Positions 28,279 to 36,730 of a stretch of DNA of 64,000 nt are shown in pieces. Positions within the stretch are counted from its first letter, which is position 1. Every line of letters starts with the position of its first letter. Where the stretch lies: contig CAVXTW010000015.1 of assembly GCA_963764695.1 (NCBI GenBank), positions 124,001 to 188,000 on the forward strand, given 5' to 3'. This stretch comes from DATFRY01 sp963764695. Lineage in GTDB: Bacteria > Myxococcota_A > Polyangia > Haliangiales > Haliangiaceae. Both the position numbers and the translations under genes were made by a program. A model generated the notes under the pieces. That model was not told the DNA's origin and did not search any database. It saw nothing but the letters and a program-made list of their open reading frames with translations.

Positions 28279-29091
28279 ATGAGACTCGACGATCTGATGC
28301 AGCTGATGACCCGGCTCCGCCTCGGCGAACCGGGCGCGCGGCCCCGTCGCCCGCCGCGCGAGCAGCTCGACGAGGTGCGCGACGCGTTCGCAGCCGGTCT
28401 GGCCGGTGCCGACTTCGCGCTCGACTGCGTCGAGGCAGACCTTCGCACCTGGCGCGAGTGGGAGGCTTCGGGCTGGAAGGGGCGCAAGGCCCCGCTCGCC
28501 GCCATCCCGGAGCTCGGCATCACGGTCGTGATGTTCTTCTGGCCGCCCGGCGAGGTCTCGCAGCCGCACGAGCACACGTCGTGGACGTTGAGCGCCGTCC
28601 TCCACAACCCGCTCGAGGTCACGACCTTCGAATGGGACGTCGCGGTGGCGGAGCGTCGCCTGGAGAGAAGGAACGTCTTCACCGCCCAGGTCGGCCGCGT
28701 CGGCTACGTCCACGACCCGGCCATCCACAGCCCCCGCAACCGCTCGGACAGGTGGGCCACGTCGATCCACATCTACAACGCCGACGATGTGGCCGTGCTC
28801 GAGAAGCAGGTCGGCCCGATCGAGGGGCTCGAGAGCGCCGATGAAGACGCGGCCCGCGCCCGCTACGAGTCGCGGCCGCCCGCCGTGTTCGAGCACGTGC
28901 GCCAGTGTACCTACCGCGTCCACGCCGAGGCGCTGCGGCGATACCCATCGGCGCGGACCGTGGAGGTCCTGGAGTCTCTGTGGCAGCTCGGCGATCCGGT
29001 CACGCGCGAGGCGGTCGCGGTGTCGATCCGCGCGGTGTCGCCGCACGATGCGGACGCGCGCATCAGGCGACTCTCCGCCCGGGCCGGCTGA
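28279..29091 (+). CDS. Cysteine-dioxygenase-like cupin protein
   Basis: 270 residues. The cupin core carries the iron ligands of thiol dioxygenases: His97 and His99 in SQPHEHTSW and His150 in HDPAIHSPRN. The C-terminal third (RYESRPPAVFEHVRQCTY and on) has no recognised domain. Family enzymes oxidise a thiol (cysteine, 3-mercaptopropionate or a protein N-terminal Cys) to a sulfinate with O2. The ATG at 28279 has GGGAG eight bases upstream; a GTG at 28273 is an alternative. A sodium symporter starts 34 bases downstream, suggesting co-transcription and linked handling of an amino acid or sulfonate. Confidence 0.75.
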   Translation: MRLDDLMQLMTRLRLGEPGARPRRPPREQLDEVRDAFAAGLAGADFALDCVEADLRTWREWEASGWKGRKAPLAAIPELGITVVMFFWPPGEVSQPHEHTSWTLSAVLHNPLEVTTFEWDVAVAERRLERRNVFTAQVGRVGYVHDPAIHSPRNRSDRWATSIHIYNADDVAVLEKQVGPIEGLESADEDAARARYESRPPAVFEHVRQCTYRVHAEALRRYPSARTVEVLESLWQLGDPVTREAVAVSIRAVSPHDADARIRRLSARAG

Positions 29092-29125
29092 TCGGCTGAT
29101 CGGATGATCCGATGAGGAGGCGCCG

Positions 29126-30460
29126 ATGACCGGGCAACGCGAGACCTTCACGTCGCGCCTCGGCGCCGTGGTCACGATGATCGGCGTCGCCGTCGGCATC
29201 GGCAACATCTGGCGCTTCCCGTACATGGTCGGGAAGTTCGGCGGCGCGGCCTTCGTGCTGCTCTACGTCGCGCTCGTCGCCGCGATCGGCGTGCCGGCCT
29301 TGATGGCCGAGTGGGCACTGGGCCGCCGCACCCGCCGCGGCCCGGTCGGCGCCTTCGCCGCGGCCGGTTTGCCCCTCGGACGCGCGGCCGGCTGGTTCTT
29401 CTTCGCCGTCGTCGCCGCGGCGACCGCCTACTACACCGCCGTGATCGGCTGGGTGCTGTACTACGCCGTCGCCGAGCTGCTCGCCCCGGTCGTGAAGATC
29501 CGCGCCGCCGCCGTGCTTCCGCCCGACACCGGCTTCGACGGGGTTTCGTTCGCCCTGCAGCTGGCCTGCACGGCCGCCGTGATCCTGAGCTGCGCCTTCG
29601 TCCTGCTCCGCGGCCTGCGCGCCGGCATCGAGCGGGCCAGCGCCGTGATCCTGCCGCTGCTCCTGATCATCACGATCGTGCTCCTGGTCCGCACCCTCAC
29701 CCTGCCCGGCGCCATGGCCGGCGTGCGCTGGTACATCCTCGAGCTGCGCTGGTCCGACATCGACGGCCGCGTCGCCATGGCCGCCCTCGGCCACGCCATC
29801 TTCTCGCTCTCCCTCGGCGGCACCTTCATGGTCGTCTACGGCTCGTACCTCTCGCGCGGCGAGCGCCTGCTCGGCAGCGCCGTGTGGACCACCCTGGGCG
29901 ACACGCTGTCCGGACTCCTGGCCGGCCTGGCGATCATCCCGGCGGTGTTCGCCTTCGGCCTCGAGCCGACATCGGGCCCGGGCCTCGTCTTCTCGACCCT
30001 GCCCCAGGTCTTCGCCGCGATCCCGGCCGGCTGGCTCTTCGGCTTCCTCTTCTTCGTCGGCCTGCTATGCGCCGGCTACCTCTCTGACATCGGCGCCTTC
30101 GAGGTCCTGGTCGCCGGCCTGACCGACAACACGAAGCTCAGCCGACGCGCCGCCGTCTGGCTGGTCGCCGCCCTCGTGTTGATCCTCTCCATGCCGCCGA
30201 CCATCAACAACGCCATCTTCATCCCCTGGGACCTCACCTTCGGCAGCGGCATGCAGACCCTCGGCGCCCTCCTCGCCATCATCGCCCTCGCCTGGTGCCT
30301 CGACCGCAGCACCGCTCTGGCCGAGCTCTCCAGCGACGGCACCCAGCCCATCCCCGCCTGGCTCTACTACTGGATCCGTTTCGGCATCCCCGCCGCCATC
30401 CTCGGCGTCGGCATCTGGTGGCTCCTCACCAGCGTCCTCGGCACCGCGACCGCGGAGTGA
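29126..30460 (+). CDS. Sodium:neurotransmitter symporter (NSS/SNF) family transporter
   Basis: 444 residues with about 11-12 transmembrane helices. The NSS signature in helix 1 is clear (VAVGIGNIWRFPYMVGKFGG), as is SLSLGGTFMVVYGSY in the helix 6 region. Bacterial relatives (LeuT, TnaT, MhsT) import amino acids with Na+; some relatives move taurine or betaine. Substrate not deducible. The ribosome site GGAGG precedes the ATG, and the spacer contains ATCGG repeats. The likely operon partner is the thiol-dioxygenase-like gene, so a sulfur amino acid or its product is a reasonable guess only. Confidence 0.93.
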   Translation: MTGQRETFTSRLGAVVTMIGVAVGIGNIWRFPYMVGKFGGAAFVLLYVALVAAIGVPALMAEWALGRRTRRGPVGAFAAAGLPLGRAAGWFFFAVVAAATAYYTAVIGWVLYYAVAELLAPVVKIRAAAVLPPDTGFDGVSFALQLACTAAVILSCAFVLLRGLRAGIERASAVILPLLLIITIVLLVRTLTLPGAMAGVRWYILELRWSDIDGRVAMAALGHAIFSLSLGGTFMVVYGSYLSRGERLLGSAVWTTLGDTLSGLLAGLAIIPAVFAFGLEPTSGPGLVFSTLPQVFAAIPAGWLFGFLFFVGLLCAGYLSDIGAFEVLVAGLTDNTKLSRRAAVWLVAALVLILSMPPTINNAIFIPWDLTFGSGMQTLGALLAIIALAWCLDRSTALAELSSDGTQPIPAWLYYWIRFGIPAAILGVGIWWLLTSVLGTATAE

Positions 30461-30762
30461 TCGGCGCGGCGACGGCCGACGCAAAGTCCCTCGACGCTGT
30501 GGGCCGACAGTGCGATCCAGTCCCGTCCGGACGGAGTCTCTTATCGCGAGGTTGCGAGCGTGGGCTTTTCGCCTGGCCGCGTGAGCTCGGCTGTTCGCTT
30601 CGCCGCGTGGCTCGGCCTGGGTTTGACAACCCAAGTACCAGAACGAGGATGCGAGAACAGGCCAGGTCGGTCGACCGAGATTGCTCGTGGCGAATTGTGT
30701 CCTCTCTCGAAATTCGTTGACGAGGAAGGTGATCAGCGCTCCTGGGTCGACTGGCGAGGTCA
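30461..30762. other. Intergenic region with a duplicated HNH-gene segment
   Basis: 302 bases, lower in GC than the flanks. 30520-30561 repeats, with 6 mismatches in 42 positions, the stretch 31272-31313 inside the following HNH gene. A small hairpin TGGGTT-TGAC-AACCCA overlaps a TTGACA box (30623-30628). No intact gene is visible. It may be the decayed remnant of another DUF222/HNH copy or a recombination scar. Confidence 0.5.
30520..30561 (+). repeat. Imperfect direct repeat of 31272-31313, carrying a palindrome
   Basis: 42 positions, 36 identical. Both copies contain CCGTCCGGACGG; in the downstream copy the palindrome extends to 14 bases (TCCGTCCGGACGGA). The downstream copy lies in the HNH protein coding sequence, in the linker between the two domains. 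Confidence 0.7.
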
Positions 30763-32022
30763 ATGAACCCTCGTGTTATGGGTGGACGTATGAACACTGT
30801 CGCTCCACGTCTCGACAGCATCTCCGACGATGTTCTGCTCGCGCGTATCGCCGAGCTGGTCGGGCGCAGTCGTCGGGCCGAGGCTGAGCTGGTCTGGCAC
30901 CTGGCCGAGGTGGACAGGCGACGGCTCTACCTTCGGGAGGCTTGTCCGTCGATGCACGTCTATGCGACGACGCGGCTGCATCTGTCGGACGCCGAGGCGT
31001 ACCTGCGCATCACGGCGGCGCGGCTGTCGCGACGGTTCCCGATGGTGCTGGACATGCTGGCCGATGGCCGGCTGCACCTGAGCGCGATCGCGAAGCTGGC
31101 GCCGCATCTGCGCGAGGACAACGCCGAGGTGTTGCTCGGGCGGGCGGCTCGCCGATCGAAACGTGACATCGAGCTTCTCGTCGCCGAGCTGGCTCCGCGG
31201 CCGGATGTCCCTTCGCGCATGCGTCGCCTGCCCGATGCGCCGGCCGTGCGGGCCGCCGTCACTGCGGACGAGTTCCGTCCGGACGGAGTCTCCTGTCGCG
31301 AGGTTACGGACGTCGCGGCGTCCACCGAGCCGGGCGCGGTGACGGGCACAGCGCCGGCCCTCAACATCGCGTCACCGATGACAGACACGTCGCCACCGCG
31401 GGTCGCGGCGGCGGTGATGGCCCCGATCGCGCCATCTCGCTACAAGGTGCAGTTCACGGCGAGTGGCGAGCTTCACGACAAGGTCGAGCGGGCGCGGGGG
31501 CTGCTTCGCCGCCAGGTCCCGGACGGAGATCTCGCTGTCATCTTCGACCGGGCGATGACGCTCCTGGTGCGCAAGCTGGAGCGGGTTCGCTTCGCCGCGA
31601 CGGAGACGCCGCGCAAGGCGGTGCACGAGGCCGACCCGACGCCGTCGTCGCGCAGGATTCCGGACCCTGTCAAGCGGGCCGTCTGGGCGCGTGACGAGGG
31701 GCGGTGCACCTTTCGCGATCGCAAGGGACAGCGCTGCCCGGCGCGCGAGCGGCTGGAGTTTCATCACCTCGTGCCATTCGCGCAGGGAGGCGATCACAGC
31801 CCGTCCAACGTCACGCTGCGCTGCGCCGGTCACAATGCGTATCAGGCGGTCCTCGACTTCGGCGCTGCCTTCATGGCCCGCAAGCGCCGTGGCGCTCGGG
31901 CCAGTGAGCGACGGCCGGCCTACCGGATTAGCCGGCCTCCTTGTCCCGGCAGTGCGTTCAGAACCTACTCGCCAATCTGGATCGTGCCGCGGGAAGCGAT
32001 GCGGCTAGACGACTCGGCTTGA
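30763..32022 (+). CDS. DUF222/13E12-like protein with C-terminal HNH nuclease domain
   Basis: 419 residues. The N-terminal about 130 residues form a helical DUF222/13E12-like domain (LDSISDDVLLARIAELVGR, RLHLSAIAKLAPHLREDN). A variable Pro/Ala linker follows. The C-terminus is an HNH domain with a zinc-type CTFRDRKGQRCP knuckle and the catalytic LEFHHLVPFAQGGDHSPSN, RCAGHN. These families are abundant, often multicopy, and of unknown role; mobility or defence have been suggested. The ATG at 30763 has a weak GAGG site; the ATG at 30790 is an alternative. The last about 45 residues, after the HNH domain, look non-conserved. Confidence 0.85.
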   Translation: MNPRVMGGRMNTVAPRLDSISDDVLLARIAELVGRSRRAEAELVWHLAEVDRRRLYLREACPSMHVYATTRLHLSDAEAYLRITAARLSRRFPMVLDMLADGRLHLSAIAKLAPHLREDNAEVLLGRAARRSKRDIELLVAELAPRPDVPSRMRRLPDAPAVRAAVTADEFRPDGVSCREVTDVAASTEPGAVTGTAPALNIASPMTDTSPPRVAAAVMAPIAPSRYKVQFTASGELHDKVERARGLLRRQVPDGDLAVIFDRAMTLLVRKLERVRFAATETPRKAVHEADPTPSSRRIPDPVKRAVWARDEGRCTFRDRKGQRCPARERLEFHHLVPFAQGGDHSPSNVTLRCAGHNAYQAVLDFGAAFMARKRRGARASERRPAYRISRPPCPGSAFRTYSPIWIVPREAMRLDDSA

Positions 32023-32054
32023 CACTCACAGGTGGGCGGAGCTAGGGAGCGATC

Positions 32055-34028
32055 ATGCTCACCTCGATGCGCGCGTCGCTCGGTGTTGCCGTTGCGACGA
32101 GTTTGCTGGCCACGAATCTGGCCTGTACTGGTGATCTCGAAGAGGAGGACGGAGGCGAGAGTGCTCGGCAGGTCGTGACGCGCCCGGGTGACGGCGGGCG
32201 GCAACAGACCTTCGCCGATGCGGCGCGGGAGTTCGGGGTGCCCGAGAGTGTCCTGCTCGCGGTGTCGTATCTCGGGTCGCGGTGGGATGCGCACGCCGGG
32301 CAGCCGAGTCGCGCGGCCGGCTACGGGCCGATGCATCTCACGGACGCGGCGTCTCTGGTGTCGCTGCCGCACCACAGCGACGGCACCGAGGACGCGCGCG
32401 GCGACGACGCGCGCCCCCTGCTTCCGCGGGTCGCGGATGCGAAATCGCAGTCGCCGGCGCTCAACACGATCCAGCTGGCTGCCGAGCTGACCGGTATCGA
32501 TCCGGCGACGCTGCGGGGCGACCCGGTGCAGAACATCCGCGGCGGGGCGGCGCTGCTCGCTCATCATCAGCGCGAGCTGACCGGTGCGCTCTCCGACGAC
32601 CCGGCCGCGTGGTACGGCGCGGTCGCGCGCTACGGCGGCGCCGCCGAGGCCGGGGCGGCGCGGCAGTTCGCGGACGAGGTCTACTCCGTCATCGCCAGCG
32701 GCGCGGCGCGCACGACCGACGATGGACACTCGATCCACCTGGCGCCACATCAGGTCCGACCCGACACGGCGCAGCTCGATCGCCTCGGCCTGCGCGCCAC
32801 CAACGATGACGTGGAGTGCCCGCACAGCCTCGGCTGCGAGTGGATCCCGGCGCCCTACGAGGAATTCGGCGAGGGCGACTACGGCAACCACGATCTGGCC
32901 GACCGACCGCACAGCCAGAAGGTCCGCTACATCGTCATCCATGACACCGAGACCGACTACGACACCACGCTGCAGCTGGTCCAGGATCCGACCTATGTGA
33001 GCTGGCAGTACACGCTGCGCTCCAGCGACGGGCACGTGGCGCAGCACGTGAAGGCGCGAGACGTCGCGTGGCACGCGGGCAACTGGTACATCAACGCAAA
33101 GGCGATCGGCCTCGAGCACGAGGGGTTCGCCGCCCAGGGCACCTGGTACACCGAGGCGATGTATCGCAGCTCGGCGAAGCTGGTGCGCTACCTGGCCAGG
33201 CGCCACGACATCCCGCTCGACCGCGACCACATCATCGGACACGACAACGTGCCCGGCACGACGCCGGCCACGATTCCCGGCATGCACTGGGATCCGGGCC
33301 CGTACTGGGACTGGGATCATTACTTCGATCTGCTCGGCGCGCCGTTCTGCGCCACCGGCGGCCCGCACTCCGGCCTTGTCACGATCCGGCCCGACTTCGC
33401 CAGCAACCAGCCGGCGTTCTTCGGCTGCGACCCGGAGCAGCCGGGCGCGCTCTGTCCGCCGCGCGGGTCCACGTCCGTCATCCTGCGCGCCGAGCCGGAT
33501 CACGACGCGCCGCTCCTTGCAGACATCGGCCTGCGCCCCGACGGCTCGCCCAGCACGATGCACGTGTCCGACATCGGCAGCCGCGTCGACACCGGCCAGC
33601 AGTTCGCGGTCGCGGATCGCAGCGGTGACTGGATCGCCATCTGGTACCTTGGACAGAAGGGCTGGTTCGAGAGCCCGCCCGACGCGCCGACCGCGCTGTG
33701 GGCGACCGGCTGGGTGGTGACGCCGAAGCCGGGCCTCGACGCGGTTCCGGTGTACGGCCGCGCCTATCCGGAAGCCGAGGCCTATCCCGAAGGCGTGCCG
33801 CCCCAGGCGATCGCCCCGCTGCCCTACCAGCTGCTCGCCGGGCAGCGCTACTCGGTCACCCATGCCGAGACCGAGTACTACCGCGCGGTCACCTTCGACC
33901 CGGCCAACCATGTCGTGGTGCGCGGCGAGCTCCGCTACCACCAGATCCAGTTCGGCCACCGCATCGCCTACGTCATGGCCGACGACGTGACGATCCAGGC
34001 CTCCCCGGTCGCAGCGCCGCCCAGGTAG
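32055..34028 (+). CDS. Lipoprotein N-acetylmuramoyl-L-alanine amidase with degenerate SLT-like domain
   Basis: 657 residues. Lipobox ATNLAC (Cys24) with an acidic tether (TGDLEEEDGGE). Residues about 52-215 resemble a soluble lytic transglycosylase (GVPESVLLAVSYLGSRWD, AAGYGPMHL), but the catalytic Glu of the usual ES motif is Gly74. Residues about 285-430 are an Amidase_2 domain: zinc ligands His296 (IVIHDTE), His396 (IIGHDN) and Asp413 (WDPGPYWDW). The C-terminal about 200 residues are beta-rich and may bind the wall, SH3-like (STSVILRAEPDHDAPLL). Predicted to cut the amide bond between MurNAc and the stem peptide from an outer-membrane or periplasmic anchor. Confidence 0.88.
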   Translation: MLTSMRASLGVAVATSLLATNLACTGDLEEEDGGESARQVVTRPGDGGRQQTFADAAREFGVPESVLLAVSYLGSRWDAHAGQPSRAAGYGPMHLTDAASLVSLPHHSDGTEDARGDDARPLLPRVADAKSQSPALNTIQLAAELTGIDPATLRGDPVQNIRGGAALLAHHQRELTGALSDDPAAWYGAVARYGGAAEAGAARQFADEVYSVIASGAARTTDDGHSIHLAPHQVRPDTAQLDRLGLRATNDDVECPHSLGCEWIPAPYEEFGEGDYGNHDLADRPHSQKVRYIVIHDTETDYDTTLQLVQDPTYVSWQYTLRSSDGHVAQHVKARDVAWHAGNWYINAKAIGLEHEGFAAQGTWYTEAMYRSSAKLVRYLARRHDIPLDRDHIIGHDNVPGTTPATIPGMHWDPGPYWDWDHYFDLLGAPFCATGGPHSGLVTIRPDFASNQPAFFGCDPEQPGALCPPRGSTSVILRAEPDHDAPLLADIGLRPDGSPSTMHVSDIGSRVDTGQQFAVADRSGDWIAIWYLGQKGWFESPPDAPTALWATGWVVTPKPGLDAVPVYGRAYPEAEAYPEGVPPQAIAPLPYQLLAGQRYSVTHAETEYYRAVTFDPANHVVVRGELRYHQIQFGHRIAYVMADDVTIQASPVAAPPR

Positions 34029-34041
34029 GACCACGGGCCGC

Positions 34042-34084
34042 GAGCAGGCGGGTCACGTAAGCTACAGCCATGACCCGCCTGCTC
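34042..34084 (+). promoter_or_regulatory. 14-bp perfect hairpin abutting the start codon of the phosphatase gene
   Basis: GAGCAGGCGGGTCA (34042-34055) is the exact reverse complement of 34071-34084; the loop is 15 bases. The ATG of the histidine phosphatase (34070-34072) has its A in the loop and TG in the stem. As RNA this would hide the start codon, and no ribosome site is visible in the loop. It also lies 14 bases after the amidase stop, so it could act as an attenuator. Confidence 0.6.
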
Positions 34085-34744
34085 ATGGTTCGACACGGAG
34101 CGACCTCGCGCACCGCCGAGGATCGCTTCTCCGGCGACGAGGGCGTGGATCTGTCCGACGATGGACGCCGGCAGGTCGCCGCGCTGGCCGCACGGCTGGC
34201 GGATCAGCCGATCGCCGCCATCTACGCCAGCCCGCTGTCGCGCACCCGCGAGACCGCCGAGATCCTCGCCCGTCGATCCGGCCTGGCCATCGCCACGCGC
34301 GACGGCCTGCGCGAGATCGGCCACGGCCACTGGGAGGGGATGACGCGCAAGGAGGTCGAGGCTGGCTTTCCCGACGAGTACGCGGCCTGGGAAGAGGATC
34401 CGTACACCTTCGCCCCGCGCGGCGGCGAGGCCGGCGTGGCGGTGCTGGCCCGCGCGCTGCCGACAATTCGCGAGATCGTGACCGCGCACCGGGGCGACAC
34501 CGTGCTGGTCGTCTCGCACAAGGCCACCCTGCGCCTGCTGCTGGCCAGCTTTCTCGGCTTCGACGCCCGCGGCTACCGCGATCGCCTCGATCAGGCGCCG
34601 GCGTGCCTCAACATCGTCAACTTCAGGGACGCGGTGCGCGCGCGGCTCATGCTGTTCAACGACGTCTCGCACTACACACCCGAGGTACGCGTGCCGGAAT
34701 CGAACCTGTCGAGCTGGTGGGACGCGCCGCGCAACGAGCGCTGA
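34070..34744 (+). CDS. Histidine phosphatase (phosphoglycerate-mutase-like)
   Basis: 224 residues of the histidine phosphatase superfamily. The RHG box with the phosphohistidine is LLMVRHGATSR; other signatures are YASPLSRTRETAEIL, LREIGHGHWEGMT and VVSHKATLRLLL with the second catalytic His. Relatives include cofactor-dependent phosphoglycerate mutase, alpha-ribazole phosphatase and broad-specificity phosphatases. The FAPRGGEAG stretch favours a GpmB/CobC-like phosphatase rather than a glycolytic mutase. Cytoplasmic. Expression may be limited by the hairpin around its start. Confidence 0.9.
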   Translation: MTRLLMVRHGATSRTAEDRFSGDEGVDLSDDGRRQVAALAARLADQPIAAIYASPLSRTRETAEILARRSGLAIATRDGLREIGHGHWEGMTRKEVEAGFPDEYAAWEEDPYTFAPRGGEAGVAVLARALPTIREIVTAHRGDTVLVVSHKATLRLLLASFLGFDARGYRDRLDQAPACLNIVNFRDAVRARLMLFNDVSHYTPEVRVPESNLSSWWDAPRNER

Positions 34745-35084
34745 CCGCTTCGACGCGCGATGGCGCGGCTCGCCGGCGACCTGCTGGCGACCGCGCCGCG
34801 AGCGCGTTCGTCGTGCGCTACCGCAGGGGTTGCGCGCGCATCGAACTGGCGTATCGGGACTTACGCGAGACACATCGTCTTCAGCGAGACCTCGATGCAC
34901 CTACATCCATCGCTGTCGTCGATCGATCGCGCGTCAACAGCTCGCTGACTGCGACGACACCGGCGACGCCGAAGGTGATGTAAAGATCGCCTGCCCGGTC
35001 AACGTGAGCGCCAGTGCCAATCCGTTCGGATCAGCATCGGAACTTGCGGCCGGCCGGGCACTCGCCGGCACTCGCTCCGACCGA
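34745..35084. other. Intergenic region between convergent genes, no gene seen
   Basis: 340 bases between the phosphatase and the OYE-like gene. Codon-like periodicity is absent and GC is lower than in the neighbours. A short direct repeat (GCACTCG twice around 35058-35075) near the 3' end of the OYE gene is the only pattern noted. Confidence 0.4.
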
Positions 35085-36389
35085 TCAGCCGGCGCTGGTC
35101 CGCGCCGCGGCGATCCACGCGGACTGAGCGCGTTGCTCGCGCACCAGCGCGGTGAGCACGCCGAGAGACGGGCGGAGCTCGCCGGTGCGCGCGATGTGGC
35201 GCAGCTGCTGGTAGTACCAGTACATCGATCCGAAGCCGTTGAGCGCCTTGATCGTCTTGCTCGGCGACTGCGGTCCGAGCCAGCCCGGGCCGAGACGGAC
35301 GCGGGCCTCGGGGCGGTCGAGCGCGCCACCCTCGCGAAGTAGCCGCGCCGGACCGTCGAGGTCGGTGCACAGCGGTCGGCCGATGCCGATCAGCGACACC
35401 CCGTCGTCCTCGACCGCGCGCGCCATTCCGTCGGCGCTGCGCAGGCCGCCGGTCACCATCAGCGGGATGCTGACCCGCTCGCGCATCTGCCGCGCGAACT
35501 CGAGGAAGTAGCCCTCACGGGCGGCGGTCGACGCGGTGAGCCCGTTCAGGTCGGGCCGCTCGATCCCGTCGAGGTCCATCATGCGCGGCTGCTCGTAGGT
35601 GCCGCCCGAGATCTCGACCAGGTCGACACCCGCCTCGCCCAGCCAGTTGACGACGCGCAGACTGTCGCCCGCGCTGAAGCCGCCGCGCTGGAAGTCGGCC
35701 GAGTTGATCTTGACCGCCAGCGTGAAGTCGCGGCCGACCGCGGCGCGGGTCCCGGCCACGACGGCCAGGAGCAGGCGGGCGCGGTTCTCCAGGCTGCCGC
35801 CCCAGCCGTCGGTGCGCACGTTCGCGCGCGGGCTGAGAAACTGCGACAGGAGATACCCGTGCGCCCCATGAAGCTGCACGCCGGTGAAGCCCGCCTCGCG
35901 CGCCGCCACCGCGGCGACCGCGAACCTCTCGATGACCACCTGGATCTCGTCCTCGGTGAGCGCGATCGGCCGGCCGAACTGCTTGCCAGGCAGATCCACG
36001 CCGACCTCTGACGGCGCCTTCGGGTGCCGATTGATCGAGCGCATCGTCTGGCGGCCGGCGTGCGAGATCTGCATCCAGAAGCCGGCGCCACCCGAGCGCG
36101 CCGCCTGCACCCACGCCCTCAGCGAGGCCATCGCCTCCGCGTCGGGCGGCCCCTCGATGATCACGTTGCCCGGGCGCTCCAGGTGGAGGCGATCGATCGG
36201 AACGTTGCCGGTGATGAGCAGGCCGCAGCCGGCATCGGCCCATCGCCGGTACAGATTGATCAGATCCGGCGACGCGCGACCGAGCGGATCGGCGAGCCCC
36301 TCGGTCATGGCGGTCTTGGCCAGGCGGTTGGCGAGACGCTCGCCGCTCGGCAAGGTGAGAGGCTGCCCCAGGACGGCGGTCGCGATCAT
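35085..36389 (-). CDS. Old-yellow-enzyme family NADH:flavin oxidoreductase
   Basis: 434 residues forming one FMN-binding TIM barrel. Family signatures: ANRLAKTAMTEGLA near the start, WMQISHAGRQ, the substrate His and Tyr region GFTGVQLHGAHGYLLSQFLSP, RTDGWGGSLENRARLLL, and the phosphate-binding IPLMVTGGLRSADGM with GIGRPLC. It lacks the 4Fe-4S and second FAD domains of 2,4-dienoyl-CoA reductases. OYE enzymes reduce activated alkenes such as enones. The start is at the family-typical position. Substrate unknown. Confidence 0.92.
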   Translation of the reverse strand: MIATAVLGQPLTLPSGERLANRLAKTAMTEGLADPLGRASPDLINLYRRWADAGCGLLITGNVPIDRLHLERPGNVIIEGPPDAEAMASLRAWVQAARSGGAGFWMQISHAGRQTMRSINRHPKAPSEVGVDLPGKQFGRPIALTEDEIQVVIERFAVAAVAAREAGFTGVQLHGAHGYLLSQFLSPRANVRTDGWGGSLENRARLLLAVVAGTRAAVGRDFTLAVKINSADFQRGGFSAGDSLRVVNWLGEAGVDLVEISGGTYEQPRMMDLDGIERPDLNGLTASTAAREGYFLEFARQMRERVSIPLMVTGGLRSADGMARAVEDDGVSLIGIGRPLCTDLDGPARLLREGGALDRPEARVRLGPGWLGPQSPSKTIKALNGFGSMYWYYQQLRHIARTGELRPSLGVLTALVREQRAQSAWIAAARTSAG

Positions 36390-36730
36390 CGCGCGTGACT
36401 ATGCACCGACCAGATGGCAACGCGACAGCGGTCACGCACGCGAGACAGAAAACTGTTGACGCGACCAGAAATGTGGAGACACCGGCGGCGCCCTGGTGGG
36501 AGCAATTTCCTCGCGACTGCAGGCAACTCGCTCATGCACGCCCGGCTCTGTCAACCGGAGCGGGCGCAACCCGGTGCGAGCCGTCACGCGACGGGATCGA
36601 TTGCGTCCCGAGCTGTGACGAAGGAAGTGAGTGCCGTCGCACGGAGAGGAACGAGACCTTTCGTAACGTCGCTGGCTTGCCGCTTGCCTGAAGCCCCAGC
36701 CGCGTGACCCTCGCTCAGGAGAACCAGGCC
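36390..36730. other. Intergenic region upstream of the subtilase, with sigma-54-like element
   Basis: 341 bases between divergent genes, lower in GC. At 36673-36687 TGGC-N7-TTGC matches the -24/-12 spacing of sigma-54 promoters (consensus TGGCACGN4TTGCW; the ACG and W positions differ). It would start transcription about 30 bases before the subtilase ATG at 36731. A TTGACG box (36456-36461) was also seen without a good partner. No gene in this stretch. Confidence 0.4.

Noticed and set aside
29086..29117. CTGATCGG/GATCGGATGATCCGATG repeats before the symporter gene as an operator
   Set aside because: They are short, overlap the preceding stop codon and ribosome site, and may simply reflect local low complexity.
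30763..32022. HNH gene as part of a mobile intron, intein or IS
   Set aside because: No flanking inverted repeats, transposase, intron fold or intein blocks were seen; only a short internal duplication upstream.
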